A stretch of DNA of 64,000 nucleotides from Mesorhizobium tamadayense. Lineage in GTDB: Bacteria; Pseudomonadota; Alphaproteobacteria; Rhizobiales; Rhizobiaceae. The notes beneath the pieces are model-generated. The model worked only from the letters and a program-made list of their open reading frames with translations. It was not told the origin of the DNA and ran no database searches. Positions 8,068 through 17,413 of the stretch are shown here, in pieces. The translations under genes and the position numbers were made by a program. The stretch covers positions 1 to 64,000 of the forward strand of contig NZ_RQXT01000037.1 in NCBI RefSeq assembly GCF_003863365.1, written 5' to 3'. Every line of letters starts with the position of its first letter. Within the stretch, counting starts at the first letter, position 1.

Positions 8068-8799
8068 TCAGGCGCGTACCGGGCGACCGGCAGGCCGTGC
8101 CCGTTCGACGATCGTTGAAGCCAGCACGTCGAGGGCGTCGATTTTCGCCATGTCGGCGTCGAGGCCTTCGGCAAGGAGCGAAAGTTCGGTGCACGCAATC
8201 GCCAGAAGATCAACATCGCCGGCAAGCAGTTGGCGCGCCACGACATTGAGCCGGCGACGCAATTCAGCCGTCGCGCCTTCCTTCTTGACCGCCTTGATGA
8301 TGGCCATGATTTCCGTCTGATCGTCCGGATACCGGGTTTCTACCCCGAATGCTTCGAACGCTCTTTCGTAGAGCTCCAATTGCAGCACCGCGGTGGAGGC
8401 GAGCATGCCGATGCGTCGCCGACGCAGCGGCCGGCGCGCGACCGCCTCGGCGGTCAGCTTGACCATGTCGAGAAGCGGAATGCGCACGGCCGCCGCGATG
8501 TCGCCGGCATAGCCATGGGCGGTGTTGCAGGCGATGGCGAGCATCGTGGCGCCGGCGCTTTCCAGTCCCTTTGCCATGCGCACCAGCTCGTCGAGCGGGC
8601 TCGGCCCGGTGCCGTTGATCAGGGCATCGATGCGAGACGGAACCTTCGGGTTCTGGTCGACCAGAAGATGAATGTGGTCGGCATCATCCGCGGCCGGCGT
8701 CGCCTCCATGACCCGGCGCATCAGGTCGAGCGTGGCGGCAGGCCCCATGCCGCCGAGCACGCCGACGATGGGGTGAGCGGGCGGATAATGGCTGCTCAT
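8068..8799 (-). CDS. aspartate/glutamate racemase family protein
   Basis: A 243-aa cofactor-independent racemase of the Asp/Glu family (YgeA/RacX-like). It opens with VGVLGGMGPAATLDLMRR and carries both catalytic cysteines, in AIACNTAHG (about residue 91) and AIACTELS (about residue 203). It would invert the alpha carbon of an acidic amino acid. It lies 47 bp behind the cysteate sulfo-lyase-like gene in the same direction. Cysteate is the sulfonate analogue of aspartate, so a role on cysteate is plausible, though unproven. MurI-type glutamate racemase is less likely from the sequence pattern and context. Confidence 0.85.
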   Translation of the reverse strand: MSSHYPPAHPIVGVLGGMGPAATLDLMRRVMEATPAADDADHIHLLVDQNPKVPSRIDALINGTGPSPLDELVRMAKGLESAGATMLAIACNTAHGYAGDIAAAVRIPLLDMVKLTAEAVARRPLRRRRIGMLASTAVLQLELYERAFEAFGVETRYPDDQTEIMAIIKAVKKEGATAELRRRLNVVARQLLAGDVDLLAIACTELSLLAEGLDADMAKIDALDVLASTIVERARPAGRPVRA

Positions 8800-8846
8800 T
8801 GCGATTCGAACCTCCTGGATACCTCTTCGAGCGGGATTGGATGCCG

Positions 8847-9851
8847 TCAGGAATTGCTCTGGAGATCGGTCGGATAACCGAACAACCCGGCCGAGCCGCC
8901 GGTGTGGAGAAAGACGACGGTCTCGCCTTTCTTGAAGAAACCCTTCTTCGCCAGATCGACCAGCCCGGCCATGCCCTTTCCGGAATAGACCGGGTCCAGC
9001 AGGATGGCATCGGTGCGCGCCAGCATGCGGATCGCCGCGATCGTATCGGCAGCCGGCAAGCCGTAGCCCTCGCCGACATAATCGCAATTGGCAACGACAT
9101 CTTCGCGCTTGACGGCACCGGCAATGCCGAGCTTCTCGGCCGTCCGGCACGCGAGCGAAAAGACGTTTTCCTCCTGCTTTTCCTTCGGTGCGCGCACGCC
9201 GATGCCGAGCACCGGCACGCCGCTGTTGATGCCGACGAGTCCGGCGACCAGGCCTGCCTGGGTTCCGGCACTGCCGGTCGCATGCACGACATGATCGACC
9301 TTCAGGCCGATGGTATTCGCCTGATAGACCAGCTCGATGGCCGCGTTCACATAGCCAAGCGCGCCCGTCGGGTTCGATCCGCCGCCCGGTATCGTATAGA
9401 CTTTGCGGCCTTCGGCGCGCAGCCGTTCGGCGAGCTTTTCCATCTCGCCGTTCATGTCGGGATTGGCCGGGCAGCGCTCGATCGTCGCGCCGTGGAGACG
9501 GTCGAGCAGCACATTGCCGTTTTCCTTGTAATCGAAATCGGTCTTGCCGGTGCGGTCCTCCAGCAGCAGATGGCAGGCCATGCCGAGCTTGGCGGCGGCG
9601 GCCGCGGTCTGGCGCGCATGATTGGATTGGGTAGCGCCCTGAGTCATGACGGTGTCGGCGCCTTCGGCCAGCGCTTCGGCCATCAGAAATTCAAGCTTGC
9701 GCGTCTTGTTGCCGCCGGTCGACAGCCCGGTGCAATCATCGCGCTTGATCCAGATCTCCGGGCCGTTCAATTCCCTGGTCAGGTTGTCGAGCCGTTCGAG
9801 AGGAGTGGGCAGATGGCCGAGCGCAACACGAGGATAGCGGGCGAGATTCAT
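8847..9851 (-). CDS. cuyA: L-cysteate sulfo-lyase / D-cysteine desulfhydrase-like PLP enzyme
   Basis: A 334-aa PLP fold-type II enzyme. The PLP lysine lies in STGGNKTRKLEFL (about residue 42), followed by TQGATQSNHARQTAA and the phosphate loop ATGSAGTQAG. Patterns such as IPGGGSNPTGALGYV and VRAPKEKQEENV are those I know from CuyA, which splits L-cysteate into pyruvate, ammonia and sulfite; D-cysteine desulfhydrase and ACC deaminase are the close alternatives. The start at 9851 has GGAGGA five bases upstream; an upstream in-frame ATG at 9887 does not. It is first in a unit with the racemase and lies near an amino-acid binding protein gene. No sulfite-handling or export gene is adjacent. Confidence 0.75.
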   Translation of the reverse strand: MNLARYPRVALGHLPTPLERLDNLTRELNGPEIWIKRDDCTGLSTGGNKTRKLEFLMAEALAEGADTVMTQGATQSNHARQTAAAAAKLGMACHLLLEDRTGKTDFDYKENGNVLLDRLHGATIERCPANPDMNGEMEKLAERLRAEGRKVYTIPGGGSNPTGALGYVNAAIELVYQANTIGLKVDHVVHATGSAGTQAGLVAGLVGINSGVPVLGIGVRAPKEKQEENVFSLACRTAEKLGIAGAVKREDVVANCDYVGEGYGLPAADTIAAIRMLARTDAILLDPVYSGKGMAGLVDLAKKGFFKKGETVVFLHTGGSAGLFGYPTDLQSNS

Positions 9852-9985
9852 TATGTCCTCCTTCATGGCAAGGAATACCGCATGCACCGTTTTGGAGAAG
9901 GCGCCGGCGCGGCTTGAACCGGGCTTACGCGCCCAGACCTACATGGGCCGCGCTGAGGGAGCGGCAAGAATGCCTGCAGCAGCCC

Positions 9986-10435
9986 CTACTGCAGCAGGCC
10001 CTTGACGATGGCGCTGGCCTTGGCGAAATCCATCTGGCCGGCATATTTCTGCTTGAGCGCGCCGATCACCTTGCCCATGTCCTTCTGGCTGGCCGCGCCT
10101 GTCGCGGCGATCGCCTCGCGCGCCGCCGCCGTGATTTCCGTGTCGCCGAGCTGCTGCGGCAGGAATTCGCGGATGATCTCCATCTCGCCGCGCTCTTGAG
10201 CGGCCAGTTCCGGCCGCTTGCCGTCCTCGAAAGCCTTGGCCGATTCCTCGCGCTGCTTCACCATCTTGGCGAGGATCTGCAGGATTTCCTCCTCGCTTGC
10301 CGCAGGCTTGCCGGCGCCGCGATTGGCGATGTCGCGGTCGTGGATGGCGGCCTGGATCAGCCTGAGCGTCGGCAGGCGATGCTTGTCCTGCGCCTTCATC
10401 GCGCTCTTCATGGATTCGGCGATTTTCTCGCGCAT
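9986..10435 (-). CDS. GatB/YqeY domain-containing protein
   Basis: A 149-aa YqeY family protein covering the whole family: MREKIAESMKSAMKAQD at the start, RLIQAAIHDRDI, EFLPQQL about residue 91, and a C-terminal helical tail ending KASAIVKGLLQ. The tail resembles the tRNA-contacting end of GatB of the amidotransferase, but the protein has no proven activity. The start at 10435 has AGGAGAA just upstream. It is divergent from carA; the 271-bp gap between them shows no further gene. Confidence 0.88.
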   Translation of the reverse strand: MREKIAESMKSAMKAQDKHRLPTLRLIQAAIHDRDIANRGAGKPAASEEEILQILAKMVKQREESAKAFEDGKRPELAAQERGEMEIIREFLPQQLGDTEITAAAREAIAATGAASQKDMGKVIGALKQKYAGQMDFAKASAIVKGLLQ

Positions 10436-10706
10436 CGTGCTTCTCCTTCGATTGCGGCGGACAATAGCTTTGCCAAACGCGCAAGGCAAATCTCGGCAAA
10501 CTATTGATATTGCTTGACGAAATAAATCGATTCCGTTCGGAGGAAGCGTCATTGACCGCTTTGGCGCCTTCGCCTATGTACTGAGCCTCGCATGAACTGA
10601 AAACTTTGGTTGCGCGCAGGCCCGCGAATTCGCCGCCGCGCGCTGTTTGCTGCGCGGATCGTCCCGCCAACGGGATAATCCGGAAGCAGCCTCTAGGAGT
10701 GCCGCC

Positions 10707-11912
10707 ATGGCCACGACCACCGCCCCCTGGGCCACCGAAAAGCCGACCGCCCTTCTGGTGCTCGCCGACGGCACGGTGATCGAGGGCCGCGGTCTCGGCG
10801 CCACAGGATCGGCGGTCGCCGAAGTCTGCTTCAACACCGCCCTCACCGGTTACGAGGAGATCCTTACCGATCCCTCCTATGCCGGCCAGATCGTCACCTT
10901 CACCTTCCCGCATATCGGCAATGTCGGCACCAACAGCGAGGATATCGAAGACCTCAATCCGGCGGCGCGCGCCGGCGCCGTCGGCACCATCTTCAAGGCC
11001 AATGTCACCGACCCGTCCAACTACCGGGCAGCCGGGCATCTCGACCAGTGGCTGAAGAAGCGTGGCATTGTCGCGCTTTCGGGAATCGATACCCGTGCGC
11101 TCACCGTGCTGATCCGCGAGAAAGGCATGCCCAACGCCGTCATCGCCCATGCACCCGACGGCGTCTTCGACCTTGACGACCTGAAGCGGCGCGCCGCCGC
11201 GTGGTCGGGCCTTATCGGACTGGACCTCGCCAAGGAAGTCACCTCGGGCCAGTCCTCGGTCTGGCGCGAGACGCCCTGGGCCTGGAACAATGGCTTCGGC
11301 GAGCAGGGCGAGCCGTCGCTGCACGTGGTGGCGATCGACTATGGCGTCAAGCGCAACATCCTGCGCCTGCTCGCCGGCCTCGGCGCCAAGGTCACCGTCG
11401 TGCCGGCCAAGACCGGCGCGGAGGAAATCCTGGCCATGCGGCCGGACGGCATCTTCCTCTCCAACGGTCCCGGCGACCCGGAGGCGACCGGCGAATATGC
11501 CGTGCCGGTCATCCAGGATCTCTTGAAGACCGACATCCCACTGTTCGGCATCTGCCTCGGTCACCAGATGCTGGCGCTGGCGCTCGGCGGCAGGACCGAG
11601 AAGATGCACCAGGGCCACCATGGCGCCAACCATCCGGTGAAGGACCACACGACCGGCAAGGTCGAGATCGTCTCGATGAACCATGGTTTCGCCGTCGATG
11701 CCGACTCGCTGCCCGAAGGTGTCGAGGAGACCCATGTCTCGCTCTTCGACGGCTCCAATTGCGGCATCGCGCTGACCGGCCGGCCGGTGTTCTCGGTCCA
11801 GCACCATCCCGAAGCCTCGCCCGGCCCGCAGGATTCGCACTATCTCTTCCGCCGCTTCGTCAATCTCATCCTCGAGCGGCGCGGCGAGGAATTGCTGGCC
11901 GAGCGTGCCTGA
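10707..11912 (+). CDS. carA: carbamoyl-phosphate synthase small subunit
   Basis: A 401-aa glutamine amidotransferase subunit. The N-terminal CPSase domain starts ALLVLADGTVIEGRGLG and has FNTALTGYEEILTDPSYAGQI. The C-terminal class I amidotransferase domain has the nucleophile in FGICLGHQML and the partner His/Glu in QHHPEASPGP. It makes ammonia from glutamine for CarB, feeding arginine and pyrimidine synthesis. The ATG at 10707 follows AGGAG (10696-10700). carB is 13.8 kb away, as is common in rhizobia. The gene is intact. Confidence 0.97.
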   Translation: MATTTAPWATEKPTALLVLADGTVIEGRGLGATGSAVAEVCFNTALTGYEEILTDPSYAGQIVTFTFPHIGNVGTNSEDIEDLNPAARAGAVGTIFKANVTDPSNYRAAGHLDQWLKKRGIVALSGIDTRALTVLIREKGMPNAVIAHAPDGVFDLDDLKRRAAAWSGLIGLDLAKEVTSGQSSVWRETPWAWNNGFGEQGEPSLHVVAIDYGVKRNILRLLAGLGAKVTVVPAKTGAEEILAMRPDGIFLSNGPGDPEATGEYAVPVIQDLLKTDIPLFGICLGHQMLALALGGRTEKMHQGHHGANHPVKDHTTGKVEIVSMNHGFAVDADSLPEGVEETHVSLFDGSNCGIALTGRPVFSVQHHPEASPGPQDSHYLFRRFVNLILERRGEELLAERA

Positions 11913-11928
11913 CCAAGACGAACGCTAC

Positions 11929-13197
11929 TCAAGCCACGTCGGTCGCCGCTTCCTCGGCATGCATGCGCTCGACCTCCTTCGGGGTCGGCTTGGCCACTTT
12001 CGTCACGAAAGCGATAACCGCGAGCGTCAGGAAAATCGCGCCGAGCACATAGGGCGCGCCGCCGAACGCAATCGGCGCGCTCGGGCCGGTGAACCAGGAA
12101 AAGATCGCCGTATAAAGCAGCGGCGTGATGATCGAGGTGATCGAGAAGATCGAGGTCATTGCGCCCTGGAGCTCGCCTTGCGCCGAAGGCGGCACCTTGG
12201 CCGCGGCAAGGCTTCTCAGCGGCGGGTCGGCGAGCGCTTCCAGGCAGCCGGCGACGATCACCGCATAGATCATCCAGCCTTGCGTCGCAAACGCATAGCC
12301 GAAAGCGCTGAGCGCGGTGAAGGTGAGGCCGATCGCTGCCGTCCTCCATTCGCCGAGCCTGGGGATGACGCGCGGCAGCACCGTCGCCATGACGATCGCG
12401 CCGCACAGGCCGAAGACGCCGAGCGAGAAGCCGATCTGCTGCTCGTTCCAGCCATAGCGGTAGTTTGAGACGAAGGACCACACCGCCGGATACATCATGT
12501 GGCCGAGCGTCATCAGGAAGAAGACGAGCCCGATCCAGCCTATGCCCTGGTAGTTGCGCATCTGGATGAGCGTACCGACGGGGTTTGCGCGCTTCCACTC
12601 GAAGCGGCGCCGATGCTGCTCGTCCAGTGTCTCGGGCAGGAGAAATAGCGCGATGAGGAAGTTCACGAGGGCAAGCCCGGCGGCGAAATAGAACGGCACG
12701 CGCGGCCCGAAGGTGCCGAGCAGCCCGCCCAGCACCGGGCCGATGACGAAACCGACGCCGAAGGCGATGCCGAGCAGGCCGAAATTCTTGGCCCGGTTCT
12801 CGTCGTTCGAGATGTCGGCGATGAAGGCCGATGTCGTCGAATAGCTGGCGCCCGAAATGCCGGCGAGCACGCGTCCGATGAACAGCATCGGGTACGACCA
12901 GGCGATGGCGCAGATCAAATTGTCGATGGAAAAGGTGAGCACCGAGGCAAGCAGGATCGGCCGCCGTCCGAAACGGTCGCTCAAGCCGCCGATGACCGGC
13001 GCGAAGAAGAACTGCATCGCCGCATAGACGAAGAACAGCCAGCCGCCCTCGATCGCCGCCTCGCTGACGCCGACGCCGGTCAGTTCCTGCAGATAGGCCG
13101 GCAGCACCGGCATGATGATGCCGAAGCCGATGACGTCGAGCAGCAGCGTTGTGAAAACGAGCGCAAGGCCCCGCCTGGCGGTTTTGGGGTCGATCAT
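11929..13197 (-). CDS. MFS drug efflux transporter, TetA-like
   Basis: A 422-aa major facilitator with about 12 membrane segments. It begins RRGLALVFTTLLLDVIGFGIIMPVLPAYL and carries the loop 2-3 motif GGLSDRFGRRP, plus ISGASYSTTSAFIADIS in segment 5. This matches the TCR/Tet (multidrug and tetracycline efflux) branch by pattern, but chromosomal homologues in rhizobia are not proven tetracycline pumps. The start is the ATG at 13197. It is convergent with carA, 16 bp apart. Confidence 0.85.
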   Translation of the reverse strand: MIDPKTARRGLALVFTTLLLDVIGFGIIMPVLPAYLQELTGVGVSEAAIEGGWLFFVYAAMQFFFAPVIGGLSDRFGRRPILLASVLTFSIDNLICAIAWSYPMLFIGRVLAGISGASYSTTSAFIADISNDENRAKNFGLLGIAFGVGFVIGPVLGGLLGTFGPRVPFYFAAGLALVNFLIALFLLPETLDEQHRRRFEWKRANPVGTLIQMRNYQGIGWIGLVFFLMTLGHMMYPAVWSFVSNYRYGWNEQQIGFSLGVFGLCGAIVMATVLPRVIPRLGEWRTAAIGLTFTALSAFGYAFATQGWMIYAVIVAGCLEALADPPLRSLAAAKVPPSAQGELQGAMTSIFSITSIITPLLYTAIFSWFTGPSAPIAFGGAPYVLGAIFLTLAVIAFVTKVAKPTPKEVERMHAEEAATDVA

Positions 13198-13346
13198 GAT
13201 GGTGTCAAGCTCCTCGGCCGCCCTGGGGCAAAGGCGGCGGGCTCTTATAGGCGAGCTTGCCGGCCGGAACAATAAGCGAACGACCGCAACTGCCTCATCC
13301 TGACATCAGGCGGGACCGCAGAGGAACGCGGCCGTATATCGCCGCC

Positions 13347-14246
13347 TCAGACTGGATTGTTGAAAGTATCGCAGTCCGAAAGCTTGCCGTTCTTGTAGCC
13401 GCGTGCCAGCCAGGTCTGCCGCTGTTGCGAAGTGCCGTGGTTGAAGCTTTCGGGAACGACATAGCCCTGCATCTTCTTCTGCAGCGTGTCGTCACCGATC
13501 TGCTTGGCGGCATTCAGCGCGCTTTCCATGTCGCCCTGCTCCAATATGCCCTTCTGCGCGGTATAGTGCGCCCAGACACCGGCGAAGCAGTCGGCCTGGA
13601 GCTCGACCCGCACCGACATCTGGTTGGCGTCGGCCTCGCTCATGCCTTGCCGCATCTGGTTGAACTTCGACATCATGCCGGTGAGGTTCTGCACGTGGTG
13701 GCCGACCTCATGCGCGATCACATAGGCGCGGGCAAACTCGCCCGAGGCGCCGAACTGCTGGTCGAGCTGCTGGAAGAAGGTCATGTCGAGATAGACCTTG
13801 TGGTCGCCGGGGCAATAGAACGGCCCGGCCGCCGAGGAGGCGAAACCGCAGGCCGAACGGATCCGGCCGCTGAACAGCACCAGCTTGGGGTCTTCGTAGG
13901 TGAGGCCGCTGGCCTTGAAGATGCCGGTCCAGGTTTCCTCGGTTTCAGCGAGCACCGTCGCCACGAACTGCTTCATCTCGTCGGATGCCGGAGCGCCGCC
14001 ATCCGGCGAACTGGCGTCCTCGGTGATCTGACCGCCGCCACCATCGCCCAGAATCTGCGACGGATCGAAGCCGAAATACCATCCCGCAAGCACGACCAGG
14101 ATGACCAGGATGATGCTCGAGCCGCCGCCGGCGCGCCCGCCGATCGGAACGCGGAACTGACCGGGGCTGCCGCCGCTGAATCCGCCACCGCTGTCGCCAC
14201 GCTGGTCCTCGATGTTGTCGCTCTGGCGACGGCCTCTCCAAAGCAT
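13347..14246 (-). CDS. neutral zinc metallopeptidase (YpfJ family)
   Basis: A 299-aa membrane-anchored protein. A short Gly-rich cytoplasmic head is followed by one membrane segment (ILVILVVLAGWYFGF, about residues 46-60). The periplasmic part has the zinc motif in VIAHEVGHHVQNL (about residue 170) and a downstream ELQADCFAGVWAH block. This is the standard layout of the YpfJ / KPN_02809 family. The substrate is unknown. It stands alone with a 149-bp gap to the MFS gene start. Confidence 0.88.
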   Translation of the reverse strand: MLWRGRRQSDNIEDQRGDSGGGFSGGSPGQFRVPIGGRAGGGSSIILVILVVLAGWYFGFDPSQILGDGGGGQITEDASSPDGGAPASDEMKQFVATVLAETEETWTGIFKASGLTYEDPKLVLFSGRIRSACGFASSAAGPFYCPGDHKVYLDMTFFQQLDQQFGASGEFARAYVIAHEVGHHVQNLTGMMSKFNQMRQGMSEADANQMSVRVELQADCFAGVWAHYTAQKGILEQGDMESALNAAKQIGDDTLQKKMQGYVVPESFNHGTSQQRQTWLARGYKNGKLSDCDTFNNPV

Positions 14247-14405
14247 GGCAACTCCTCGCTATGCGAATGTTCTGGAAGGTCCGGCCCGTGACCGCCCCCT
14301 CCAGACAATTATCGCAACGCATACGCCAAGTCACAGCATTTTTCGCGCGGCCGGCGCCGCGACTTCAAGCTCCGCAACCCGATCCTTGTCTCGGAACGCC
14401 CAAGC

Positions 14406-14912
14406 TCAGCGTGCTGAGGTCATTGCCCTGCGGAAAGCTTCCAGCGTCTCGGCGCTGACATGGTGCTCGATGCCCTCGGCGTCGATCCGCGCCGTCTCGG
14501 CGCTGACGCCCAGCGAGCGCAGGAAGGCTTCCACCGTCTGGTGGCGGATGCGGCTCTCCTCCGCTACCTTGCGGCCGGCTTCGGTGAGGAACACCCCGCG
14601 ATAGGGCTTTCTGGAGACCAGCCCGTCGGCGCAGAGCCTGGTCAGCATTTTCGCCACGGTGGGTTGCGCGACGCCGAGCCTGGCCGCGATATCGACCTGA
14701 CGGGCTTCGTTGCCGTCCTCGATCAGATCGGCGATCAGCTCGACATAGTCCTCGACAAGCGCGCTGCGGCGCGCCTCGCGCGTATGCCGGAACCCTTCCG
14801 AATGGATTTCGGCATCGGGAAGCGGCTCTTCACGTCGAACCGGTCTGTTCCTCAGCGCCAAATACGCGCTCCTTCTTGGCTGGCCGAAGGCTGAATCGGG
14901 GATCGCATTCAT
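14406..14912 (-). CDS. mntR: manganese-dependent transcriptional regulator MntR
   Basis: A 168-aa DtxR-type repressor. The winged helix covers about residues 45-105 (VDIAARLGVAQPTVAKMLTRL, then LVSRKPYRGVFLTEAG). The dimer/metal part includes RHQTVEAFLRSLGVSAE and EGIEHHVSAE, with the expected Glu and His ligands. It senses Mn(II) and represses manganese uptake genes. It is divergent from mntH, with a candidate operator between them. The exact start is uncertain: an in-frame ATG at 14948 would add 12 residues and neither has a strong ribosome site. Confidence 0.88.
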   Translation of the reverse strand: MNAIPDSAFGQPRRSAYLALRNRPVRREEPLPDAEIHSEGFRHTREARRSALVEDYVELIADLIEDGNEARQVDIAARLGVAQPTVAKMLTRLCADGLVSRKPYRGVFLTEAGRKVAEESRIRHQTVEAFLRSLGVSAETARIDAEGIEHHVSAETLEAFRRAMTSAR

Positions 14913-15001
14913 AACACGAACCCTGGTGCTCCGGCCGTTTATTTGCATTCCCGTTCACGTGCAACCGGCCTCTGCGCCATCAGATAAAAGCACAAACAAT
15001 G

Positions 15002-15025
15002 AAATATAGCCTATTGCATAATGTT
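15002..15025. promoter_or_regulatory. candidate MntR operator between mntR and mntH
   Basis: The AT-rich interrupted palindrome AATATAGC-CTAT-TGCATAATGTT resembles the enterobacterial MntR box (AACATAGC-N4-GCTATGTT) in half-site and spacing. It lies about 55 bp upstream of the mntH start, in the expected promoter zone. Match and location are seen; binding is inferred. Other rhizobia use Mur for this job, so Mur is the alternative. Confidence 0.5.
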
Positions 15026-15078
15026 GAGCCGTGGCATAGATAAGGGGCGCCATCGAAATATTCCAGCGGAAGTCCGTG

Positions 15079-16434
15079 ATGTCCGACGCAGAAGCCGTAT
15101 CCCGTTCCTCGTGGCAATTTGCCCGCGCCGATGAGGGCGAACAGCCCAGCCTGCGCGAGGTCAATGCCACGATCGCAGTGCCGCGGACCGGCGTCTGGTT
15201 CCGCCGCCTGTTCGCCTTCATGGGGCCGGGCTACATGGTGTCGGTCGGCTATATGGACCCGGGCAACTGGGCGACAGACCTCGCCGGCGGCGCACAGTTC
15301 GGCTACACGCTGCTTTTCATCATCATGCTGTCGAACCTGATGGCGATCCTCTTGCAGGCGCTGGCTGCCCGCCTCGGCATCGCCACCGGCCGCGACCTCG
15401 CCCAGGCCTGCCGCGCCTATTATCCGCGTCCGGTCAATTTCCTGCTCTGGATCGCCTGCGAGCTGGCGATCATCGCCTGCGACCTTGCCGAGGTGATCGG
15501 CACGGCGATCGCGCTGCAGCTGCTGTTCGGCATTCCGCTGATCGGCGGCGCCGTGCTCACCGCGCTCGACGCCTTCCTTGTGCTGCTGCTCATGAACAGG
15601 GGCTTCCGTTACCTGGAAGCTTTCGTCGTCGCGCTCCTGATCGTCATCTTTGGCTGCTTTGCCATCCAGATCTTCGTTGCCGCGCCGCCGGCCGGCACGA
15701 TCCTGCATTCGATGTTCGTACCGTCGTCCGAGATCGTCACCAACCCGACGATGCTCTACATCGCCATCGGCATCATCGGCGCCACCGTGATGCCGCATAA
15801 TCTCTACCTGCACTCCTCGATCGTGCAGACCCGCGCCTATGCGCGCACCGATGCGGGCAAGCGCGACGCCATCAAGTGGGCGACGACCGATTCGACCATC
15901 GCGCTGGTCCTGGCGCTGTTCGTCAATGCCTCGATCCTCATCGTCGCGGCCGTGGCCTTCCACGGCACCGGGCACCAGGATGTCGCCGAGATCGGCCAGG
16001 CATTTGAATTGCTGTCGCCGCTCTTGGGCTTGAGCATCGCCTCGATCCTGTTCGCGGTCGCGCTGCTCGCCTCCGGCCTCAACTCGACGGTCACCGCGAC
16101 GCTCGCCGGCCAGATCGTGATGGAAGGCTTCCTGCGCCTGCGCGTCCCGCAATGGGCGCGCCGCCTGCTGACGCGCGGCATCGCGATCGTCCCCGTCGTG
16201 GTCGTCACCGCGCTATACGGCGAGAAGGGCACGGCCCAGCTCCTGGTCTTCAGCCAGGTCATCCTGTCGATGCAGTTGCCCTTCGCCGTGGTGCCGCTGG
16301 TGCAGTTCGTGTCGGACAAGAAGAAGATGGGCTATTTCGCCATCCCGCGCGGTGTCACCGCGCTCGCCTGGGTAGTCGCAGCCATCATCCTTGTGCTCAA
16401 CTTCAAGCTGCTCTACGACACCATCGCCGGCTGA
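15079..16434 (+). CDS. mntH: Nramp-type Mn(2+)/divalent metal transporter MntH
   Basis: A 451-aa Nramp protein with 11 predicted membrane segments. The metal-binding segment 1 motif is in YMDPGNWATDLAGG (about residue 55), and segment 6 has IGATVMPHNLYLHSS, carrying the MPH signature. It imports Mn(II) with protons. It lies divergent to mntR, so manganese-dependent repression is expected. The start is the ATG at 15079, which follows GCGGAAG. Confidence 0.96.
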   Translation: MSDAEAVSRSSWQFARADEGEQPSLREVNATIAVPRTGVWFRRLFAFMGPGYMVSVGYMDPGNWATDLAGGAQFGYTLLFIIMLSNLMAILLQALAARLGIATGRDLAQACRAYYPRPVNFLLWIACELAIIACDLAEVIGTAIALQLLFGIPLIGGAVLTALDAFLVLLLMNRGFRYLEAFVVALLIVIFGCFAIQIFVAAPPAGTILHSMFVPSSEIVTNPTMLYIAIGIIGATVMPHNLYLHSSIVQTRAYARTDAGKRDAIKWATTDSTIALVLALFVNASILIVAAVAFHGTGHQDVAEIGQAFELLSPLLGLSIASILFAVALLASGLNSTVTATLAGQIVMEGFLRLRVPQWARRLLTRGIAIVPVVVVTALYGEKGTAQLLVFSQVILSMQLPFAVVPLVQFVSDKKKMGYFAIPRGVTALAWVVAAIILVLNFKLLYDTIAG

Positions 16435-16480
16435 CATCGGGCCGCGACGTGTCCTGCCGGCCGCGCTATCTTCTGGAAGC

Positions 16481-17317
16481 ATGACCGGATCGGACGACGC
16501 CCGAAAATTCTATGCCAAGCTGATGGCCGCGCATGCGCGTTCGGCCGATCCGCGCATCGAAGAGGTGTTCGCCTCGGTGCCGCGCGAGGCCTTTCTCGGG
16601 CCCGGACCGTGGACCGTTTTTGCCGGCGACGGCGGGTTCAAAACGCCAACTGCCGATCCGAGCTATATCTATCAGAACGTGCTGGTGGTGCTCGACGCCG
16701 ACAAGGGTATCAACAACGGCGAGCCGGTTCTGCACGCCATGTGGATCGGCAAGGTCGAGCCGAAGCCTGGTGAAGCCGTCACCCACATCGGCGCCGGCAC
16801 CGGCTACTATACCGCGCTGCTGGCAAGGCTGGTCGAGCCTGGCGGCAGCGTCACCGCCTTCGAGATCGAAGCGGACCTCGCCGCGCAAGCCAAGGCGAAC
16901 CTCGCAGCCTATGGCAATGCCGAGGTCGTTTCCGGCGACGCCGTCGCCGGCCCACTGCCGCCTTCCGACATCATTTATGTCAATGCCGCCGTCGTTGCCC
17001 CTCCCGCAGCATGGCTGAAAGCGCTCAAGCCTGGCGGCCGCTTGATCTTCCCCTGGCGGCCTGCAGAGCGCGTCGGCCTCGCGGTGCTGGTCACCCGCAT
17101 GGAATCGGGTTTCGCATGCCAGCCTTTCATGGGCTCATGGTTCATCCCTTGCGTCGGCGCCTCCGTCGCCGGCCCCGACGCAAGAGTGCCAACCCGCGAA
17201 CGCGCCACCCGCACGCGCTCGATCTGGCTGACGCAGGACAAGGCGCCCGATCGCACCGCCACCGCCGTCTTCGGCGATGTCTGGTTCTCGTCCCGCGCCA
17301 TTCGCGCCAAGCGCTAG
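16481..17317 (+). CDS. protein-L-isoaspartate O-methyltransferase family protein
   Basis: A 278-aa SAM-dependent methyltransferase. The SAM loop is VTHIGAGTGYYTALLARLV (about residue 103), with an acidic end FEIEAD and DIIYVNAAVV as motif II. The N-terminal VPREAFLGPGPW segment matches PCMT-like proteins. It differs from classical Pcm in being longer at the C-terminus, so repair of isoaspartate is likely but not certain. It begins 46 bp after mntH in the same direction and could be cotranscribed. Confidence 0.75.
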   Translation: MTGSDDARKFYAKLMAAHARSADPRIEEVFASVPREAFLGPGPWTVFAGDGGFKTPTADPSYIYQNVLVVLDADKGINNGEPVLHAMWIGKVEPKPGEAVTHIGAGTGYYTALLARLVEPGGSVTAFEIEADLAAQAKANLAAYGNAEVVSGDAVAGPLPPSDIIYVNAAVVAPPAAWLKALKPGGRLIFPWRPAERVGLAVLVTRMESGFACQPFMGSWFIPCVGASVAGPDARVPTRERATRTRSIWLTQDKAPDRTATAVFGDVWFSSRAIRAKR

Positions 17318-17413
17318 AAATTTATAGGCTCGTGTCGGAGAGCAACCGCGTCGCCCGTCCTTAGGCCGAAATCCGGCCGCGTCGGCGCGGATCGCGAAAA
17401 AGGGAGAAGTCAG

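Noticed and set aside
8068..8799. Glutamate racemase MurI for cell-wall synthesis
   Set aside because: The opening GVLGGMGPAATLDL and the context beside a PLP sulfo-lyase fit the YgeA/RacX branch instead.
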